Shown: one piece after another, positions 40,433 to 42,720 of the stretch | Layout of the letters: each line of letters opens with the position of its first letter | Position numbering within the stretch: the first letter of the stretch is position 1 | DNA from: Theionarchaea archaeon | Lineage (GTDB): Archaea > Methanobacteriota_B > Thermococci > Methanofastidiosales > SZ-28-30 | Direction: 5' to 3' | Length of the DNA: 42,720 nt | Assembly (NCBI GenBank): GCA_018992685.1 | Contig: JACVGT010000005.1 | Coordinates: 1-42,720 of the forward strand | Notes under the pieces: model-generated | The model's input: only the letters and a program-made list of their open reading frames with translations | Databases searched by the model: none | What the model was told of the DNA's origin: nothing | Program-made: the position numbers and the translations under genes

Positions 40433-40819
40433 ATGGTGGATGGAATTCGCTTTGATTTCCTAATTAAGAAGAATGATATTGACGCATATTACGCCTTTGA
40501 GGGGATAAATATATGCACGGGGTCCTCACCGTCCTATCTCTTCACAGGAAAACAAAGAGACGTCACAGGATTATACAATCTCAACCAACGACACTAAGAC
40601 CCTGAAACAGGAAGATTTATAACAAGAGATCCGTACGCGTGGCTACCTGGTGATCTGCGCCCTTGTGATCATTTGGGGAACCAAATAAGGCGGTTGATGA
40701 TTCCACAAAGATTCGATGGACATAGCTATGCAGAGAACAATTCACTTCGATGTTCAGATTCCACAGGCCTCTCTCACATCTGGAGTGCTGTTGTAATCAA
40801 TGCAACAACTCAGCCATGA
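40433..40819 (+). pseudogene. remnant of an RHS/YD-repeat core domain
   Basis: Frame from ATG 40433 reads YLFTGKQRDVTGLYNLNQRH, an in-frame TAA (40595-40597), then DPETGRFITRDPYAW, ending at TGA 40817. The consensus of RHS-repeat core domains is FTGKERDxETGLYxxxxRYYDPxTGRFxxxDP, so the stop replaces one Tyr of YYDP. About 50 residues beyond the core (to NNSLRCSDSTGLSHIWS) could be the start of a variable C-terminal toxin. The repeats and N-terminus are absent. A small membrane gene follows at 40869. Confidence 0.8.
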
Positions 40820-40868
40820 AGGATCTTTACCGCAGTTGCACCAGTTATTGTGATTGAAGGTGAAACCC

Positions 40869-41234
40869 ATGAACATAGAAATGATTGATGTTGTGCAACA
40901 TGCAAATGCAGCTGCGATGCTGGGATTCTGTGTTCTCTACCGCTTTTTCAACCCTTGTGGCCATGGCTGGGAAATTGCACTTGCCATATGGGCTTTCAGT
41001 CTCTTGTTCCTCTATTGCACGAACCTTATAACCTCTCCAAAATTCAAGAAGGACGTGATAACAGAGGCTAGGAAAACTACAATTCCCGTTGCCTGGTTTT
41101 TCATATTATTTCGGTGGGGGGTATTATGCGAGGACAATTTCTTGAAAATGGCGGCTGGTATACTCTTTGTTTTCGCTGCGTTGTATCTACTCCTGTACAT
41201 CAGAAAGTGGAGTCGTGAATACAAATCCGAATGA
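40869..41234 (+). CDS. small membrane protein next to RHS remnant
   Basis: Product of 121 residues with about four helices (AAAMLGFCVLYRFF, IALAIWAFSLLFLYC, IPVAWFFILFRWGVL, AGILFVFAALYLLLY) and a charged C-terminus. GAAGGTGAAA is the Shine-Dalgarno for the ATG at 40869; the TTG at 40854 lies before it. Its position just after an RHS remnant is like that of immunity genes behind polymorphic toxins, but nothing in the sequence itself proves this. Confidence 0.6.
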   Translation: MNIEMIDVVQHANAAAMLGFCVLYRFFNPCGHGWEIALAIWAFSLLFLYCTNLITSPKFKKDVITEARKTTIPVAWFFILFRWGVLCEDNFLKMAAGILFVFAALYLLLYIRKWSREYKSE

Positions 41235-41339
41235 CATTGCAGCAGAGAATTGTCGAATAGGTGTCCGATTGCTTGACTGAGCTCCTGTGAACAGGGTCGA
41301 TGGCCGGTCTCATAGAATGGCAACAGTACGGTAAGAGGC

Positions 41340-42350
41340 TCAACCATGATTCTTTAATAGTTCCGGTGCCAGTAAGACGATATTGCCAACTACCGTTCCG
41401 CTTTCCAGAAGTTCATTGGCTTTTGCTGCTTCGAGGATGGGGAACCTCCTCAAGATGATGGGGCTTATCTTACCCTCTTCAAGCAACTCAAAGAGTGTTG
41501 CCCAGTCTTCCAGAAAGGGACGTTTTCTGAACCGAAAGGCACCTGTACCATATAACTTGACCGATTTTCCATTCGGCAGCACATTGAGCAGGAAAACCTG
41601 TCCCAGAAGACGCATCAAACGTGAGAAACTCAAGGGATTACCATATGCCACCCAGGTGCCTCCATGCTTTAGCAGTGAAAATCCACGGGCGAGGTAGGTT
41701 CCTCCCATACCATCAAACACCGCATCCAGGCCATCCGGCTCTGCTTCCTTAATGACCTTGACAAAGTCTTGAGTGTAGTAGTCAATGGGTATCGCGTCCA
41801 GATCAGTCAATACACCGTGTTTGCTTTTAGACGCCAGCCCATAAACTGTGAGATTGGCCAATCTAGCAAGCTGCAGGAAAGCTGTTCCGACGCCACCGCT
41901 GGCGCCAATGACAAGCACCTTGTCTCCAGCTCTAACCTGTGCCTTGCGATGGAGTATCTGGTAAGCCACAAGATAATTCAGGATGATCGTGGCAACGTCT
42001 GCAGGATCTAGAGTGGAAGGAACAGGAATTAAATGGTCTTCATCAAGAAGAATATATTCAGCATAGCCTCCGGACACAGTCAAGGCGGCAACTCGATCAC
42101 CCACAGCAGTTCGTGTAACGCGTTCTCCTACCGCATCCACGATACCCACAACGGCATACCCTGGCACAAACGGCGTCTTAGGAGCGAACGGAGTGTGACC
42201 ATAGCGAGCTGAAACATCGGGACCACACACGGGTGCTGCAAGGATTCTGACTCTCACTTTACCTGCTGAAGGTGCGTGCAGGTCGTTCTCGATGACGTGG
42301 AGAACTTCTGGACCTCCCCTTTCAGTTACGATGACACATTTGTATTTCAT
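41340..42350 (-). CDS. MDR-superfamily quinone oxidoreductase/alcohol dehydrogenase
   Basis: NAD(P)H-dependent enzyme of 336 residues: N-terminal GroES-like domain (LAAPVCGPDVSARYGHTPFA, FVPGYAVVGIVDAVGERV, AVGDRVAALTVSGGYAEY) and Rossmann domain with VLVIGASGGVGTAFLQLA. It lacks the structural-zinc Cys cluster, so it belongs to the QOR/zinc-independent branch. Substrate unknown. The start at 42350 (MKYKCVIVTERGGPEV) is typical; the frame extends to 42395 without similarity. It is on the minus strand at the right edge of the accessory region. Confidence 0.9.
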   Translation of the reverse strand: MKYKCVIVTERGGPEVLHVIENDLHAPSAGKVRVRILAAPVCGPDVSARYGHTPFAPKTPFVPGYAVVGIVDAVGERVTRTAVGDRVAALTVSGGYAEYILLDEDHLIPVPSTLDPADVATIILNYLVAYQILHRKAQVRAGDKVLVIGASGGVGTAFLQLARLANLTVYGLASKSKHGVLTDLDAIPIDYYTQDFVKVIKEAEPDGLDAVFDGMGGTYLARGFSLLKHGGTWVAYGNPLSFSRLMRLLGQVFLLNVLPNGKSVKLYGTGAFRFRKRPFLEDWATLFELLEEGKISPIILRRFPILEAAKANELLESGTVVGNIVLLAPELLKNHG

Positions 42351-42546
42351 GGGGTTCCCTTCTTTAGTGATTTCCTGACACACATTTTCTTCCATAAAAA
42401 GGTTCCTGCTTCAGGAAAGGCCTTCTTGGAATGCAGACACGATTCTGCTATCAGTCCTCTGTCAATGAAAGACGGATTAAACTGCACAGCAAAATCACAC
42501 ACATGTTCAATCCTCAAGTCCTAGGATCAGAAGTCCTGAGTAAAAT

Positions 42547-42580
42547 GAAAAGAAAATTAACAAAAAAGAAAGAAAAATGG
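42547..42580 (-). terminator. T-rich terminator of the S-layer gene
   Basis: On the minus strand the stop codon at 42582 is followed by about 30 bases rich in T (T5, T6 runs). Confidence 0.65.
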
Positions 42581-42581
42581 T

Positions 42582-42720
42582 TTAAAGCTGGTCAATCAGG
42601 TCTTGAGCTGCTTCTCTGGTGGCGTCTCTGTCAGCACCTGCGATGATCAGGATGTCACAGTCACCGTATGGGTCGGTGATGTACTCCCATTCACCTGGTG
42701 AGGTGGTCCAGTCAACAGCG
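42582..42720 (-). CDS. C-terminus of an S-layer protein (partial)
   Basis: The last 45 residues of a protein running off the right edge: WTTSPGEWEYITDPYGD, then CDILIIAGADRDATREAAQD and a stop after LIDQL. The (V/I)AGxDRxATxxAAxxLI ending is characteristic of MJ-type archaeal S-layer proteins. The gene at 1049 has a related ending (SGRDRDETREA). Only the C-terminus is visible, so size and anchoring are unknown. Confidence 0.8.
   Translation of the reverse strand, partial: AVDWTTSPGEWEYITDPYGDCDILIIAGADRDATREAAQDLIDQL

Overview
The window is archaeal and most likely euryarchaeal, from an uncultivated lineage I cannot name with confidence. The evidence is: a 5S rRNA and tRNA-Asp of archaeal type; promoters of the form AAACCTTTATATA about 25-28 nt before many start codons, which suggests many leaderless genes; Trm5-type tRNA methyltransferase; F420-linked enzymes (FrhB-like protein, LLM oxidoreductase); HypE; a FmdE-domain protein; and MJ-type S-layer domains.

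Region 1 (1-5.4 kb): gamma-carbonic anhydrase, a small S-layer-domain protein, then an apparent operon of a PadR-type regulator, a membrane-anchored CARDB-like surface protein, and a MacB/FtsX-type permease with its ATPase. Region 2 (5.4-7.7 kb): Trm5, then a fusion of a HAD-like domain without its nucleophile to an L-2-amino-thiazoline-4-carboxylate hydrolase-like domain. Region 3 (7.8-13.5 kb): polysaccharide flippase, rmlB and rmlC on the minus strand, diverging from an HAE3-type RND exporter whose promoter carries a perfect palindrome and further repeats. Region 4 (13.6-21.4 kb): D-2-hydroxyacid dehydrogenase, nitroreductase, an exported S-layer-like protein, a lipoprotein-like protein with a membrane-bound alpha/beta hydrolase, a DegT aminotransferase, and a tandem pair of GNAT-SCP2 acyltransferases.

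Region 5 (21.6-25.5 kb) is a metal uptake module: FmdE-domain protein, ABC ATPase and permease in one overlapping operon, and a membrane-anchored TroA/ZnuA-type binding protein 2.5 kb away. The two promoters share a nearly identical inverted repeat (GTAGCAC-N13-GTGNTAC) over the expected transcription start, so they are probably one regulon. Region 6 (25.6-29.4 kb): two HTH-less Lrp-type ligand-binding (RAM) proteins co-transcribed with an FrhB-like iron-sulfur flavoprotein behind a cluster of overlapping palindromes, then hypE and a DUF998 membrane protein.

Region 7 (29.5-41.3 kb) starts with 5S rRNA and tRNA-Asp and looks like a decaying accessory island. It holds two frameshifted paralogous winged-helix genes, other broken ORFs, a Type II restriction-modification system (beta-class methyltransferase, winged-helix controller, BamHI-like nuclease) with a 17-bp palindrome at the nuclease promoter, a sugar nucleotidyltransferase, small membrane proteins, an alpha/beta hydrolase, a C25 (gingipain-type) peptidase, and an RHS-core remnant followed by a small membrane protein. 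Region 8 (41.3 kb to end): an MDR oxidoreductase and the C-terminus of an S-layer protein. No CRISPR array, transposase or integrase was recognised. All calls are by eye; no alignment or database search was run.
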